This document shows positions 13,143 through 13,400 of a DNA stretch of 13,400 bases, in pieces. A model generated the notes under the pieces. That model saw only the letters and a program-made list of their open reading frames with translations. It made no database searches and was not told the origin of the DNA. A program made the translations under genes and the position numbers. The stretch is from Streptococcus mitis (GTDB lineage Bacteria > Bacillota > Bacilli > Lactobacillales > Streptococcaceae). How positions within the stretch are numbered: position 1 is the stretch's first letter; each line of letters opens with the position of its first letter. The stretch is from contig JAGZLW010000048.1 in NCBI GenBank assembly GCA_018364455.1, forward strand, positions 1-13,400. The letters are read 5' to 3'.

Positions 13143-13253
13143 AAGGAAAGCAGGGAAAAATACCATTGGAAAGAGCCAGAGCAAGTATTTTTCAAACTTT
13201 TTCCGAATAAATAGATAGAGCCAGAGAATCTAGTAAACCTAGGTTTGAAAATG

Positions 13254-13262
13254 TGCTATAAT
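13254..13262 (+). promoter_or_regulatory. Extended -10 promoter of the Rpn-type gene
   Basis: TGCTATAAT on the plus strand, 15 bases before the ATG, with the ribosome site AAAGGAG right after it. No -35 is evident at the normal distance. It is divergent from polA. Confidence 0.72.
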
Positions 13263-13277
13263 GAAAGGAGAAAGAGT

Positions 13278-13400
13278 ATGGCATTACGTCATCCGGGCAT
13301 CAGCCCAACCAATGACTTGGTAGCTAAGAAAATCTTTAGCAATCCAGAAATCACTTGTCAATTTATTCGCGATATGTTGGATTTACCAGCCAAAAATGTA
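13278..13400 (+). CDS. Rpn/PD-(D/E)XK nuclease-family protein (partial, runs off right edge)
   Basis: The first 41 codons are present: MALRHPGISPTNDLVAKKIF, then SNPEITCQFIRDMLDLPAKN and V. A start of the type 'SPTNDLVAKKIFS...FIRDMLDLP' is typical of the Rpn family (recombination-promoting nuclease, often annotated as PD-(D/E)XK nuclease family transposase). The catalytic part lies beyond the window, so intactness cannot be judged. AAAGGAG is 8 bases before the ATG and an extended -10 promoter is just above. Family members are frequent near variable loci but this one sits beside conserved polA. Confidence 0.72.
   Translation, partial: MALRHPGISPTNDLVAKKIFSNPEITCQFIRDMLDLPAKNV

Noticed and set aside
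13131..13184. 18-codon N-terminal extension of polA
   Set aside because: No ribosome site, overlaps the likely promoter, and the family length of 877 residues starts at MDKKK.
13185..13277. Insertion-sequence end or BOX/RUP element in the polA-Rpn gap
   Set aside because: No terminal inverted repeats, target duplication or recognisable BOX/RUP motif; the gap is explained by two divergent promoters.

Overview
The window looks like chromosomal DNA of a Mitis-group Streptococcus (S. mitis, S. oralis or S. pneumoniae type). The evidence is AT-rich DNA, strong AGGAGG-type ribosome sites, two secreted proteins with tryptophan-rich choline-binding repeats, a ComD/BlpH-type kinase, and the gene order polA, CoA-binding protein, YeiH-type membrane protein, araT, recO, plsX, acpP, which I recall from pneumococcal genomes. 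The exact species cannot be fixed from the sequence alone.

Right half (about 5.6-13.4 kb) is housekeeping. Reading leftward: polA, a small CoA-binding Rossmann protein, then on the opposite strand a YeiH/UPF0324 membrane protein. Next comes a tight operon araT-recO-plsX-acpP with ATGA overlaps and a terminator after acpP. At the far right edge a Rpn/PD-(D/E)XK-type gene starts rightward and is cut by the window end.

Centre (about 3.3-5.5 kb): two choline-binding, cell-surface proteins on the minus strand. One carries a C-terminal NlpC/P60 peptidase domain. The other carries about five choline-binding repeats and a long C-terminal region I do not recognise.

Left part (1-3.2 kb) is the accessory region, all on the minus strand. 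It begins with a 48-codon double-glycine peptide whose leader resembles ComC, followed by an HPK10 histidine kinase and a LytTR response regulator: a complete peptide-pheromone signalling cassette. A strong terminator follows. After it comes an array with a period of exactly 125 bp. Each of three successive units has its own Shine-Dalgarno site and a 16-codon ORF for an aromatic, amphipathic peptide (MYLPIFYPWFIKLFFK, MYLPIFYSWYIKLFLK, MFISMFYPWFTELFFK). A fourth copy of the unit's leader sits in front of a 42-aa double-glycine peptide. That gene is followed by a 51-aa double-glycine peptide and, at the left edge, the start of a third. The 42- and 51-aa peptides both have GxxxG motifs in their mature parts, as two-peptide bacteriocins do. 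All four double-glycine leaders share hydrophobic residues at -15, -12, -7 and -4.

My reading is that the cassette senses its own secreted peptide and controls the downstream small-peptide genes, with export by a ComAB/BlpAB-type transporter encoded elsewhere. No transporter or immunity gene is visible here. The array of 16-residue peptides is the most unusual element, because no family I know explains it.
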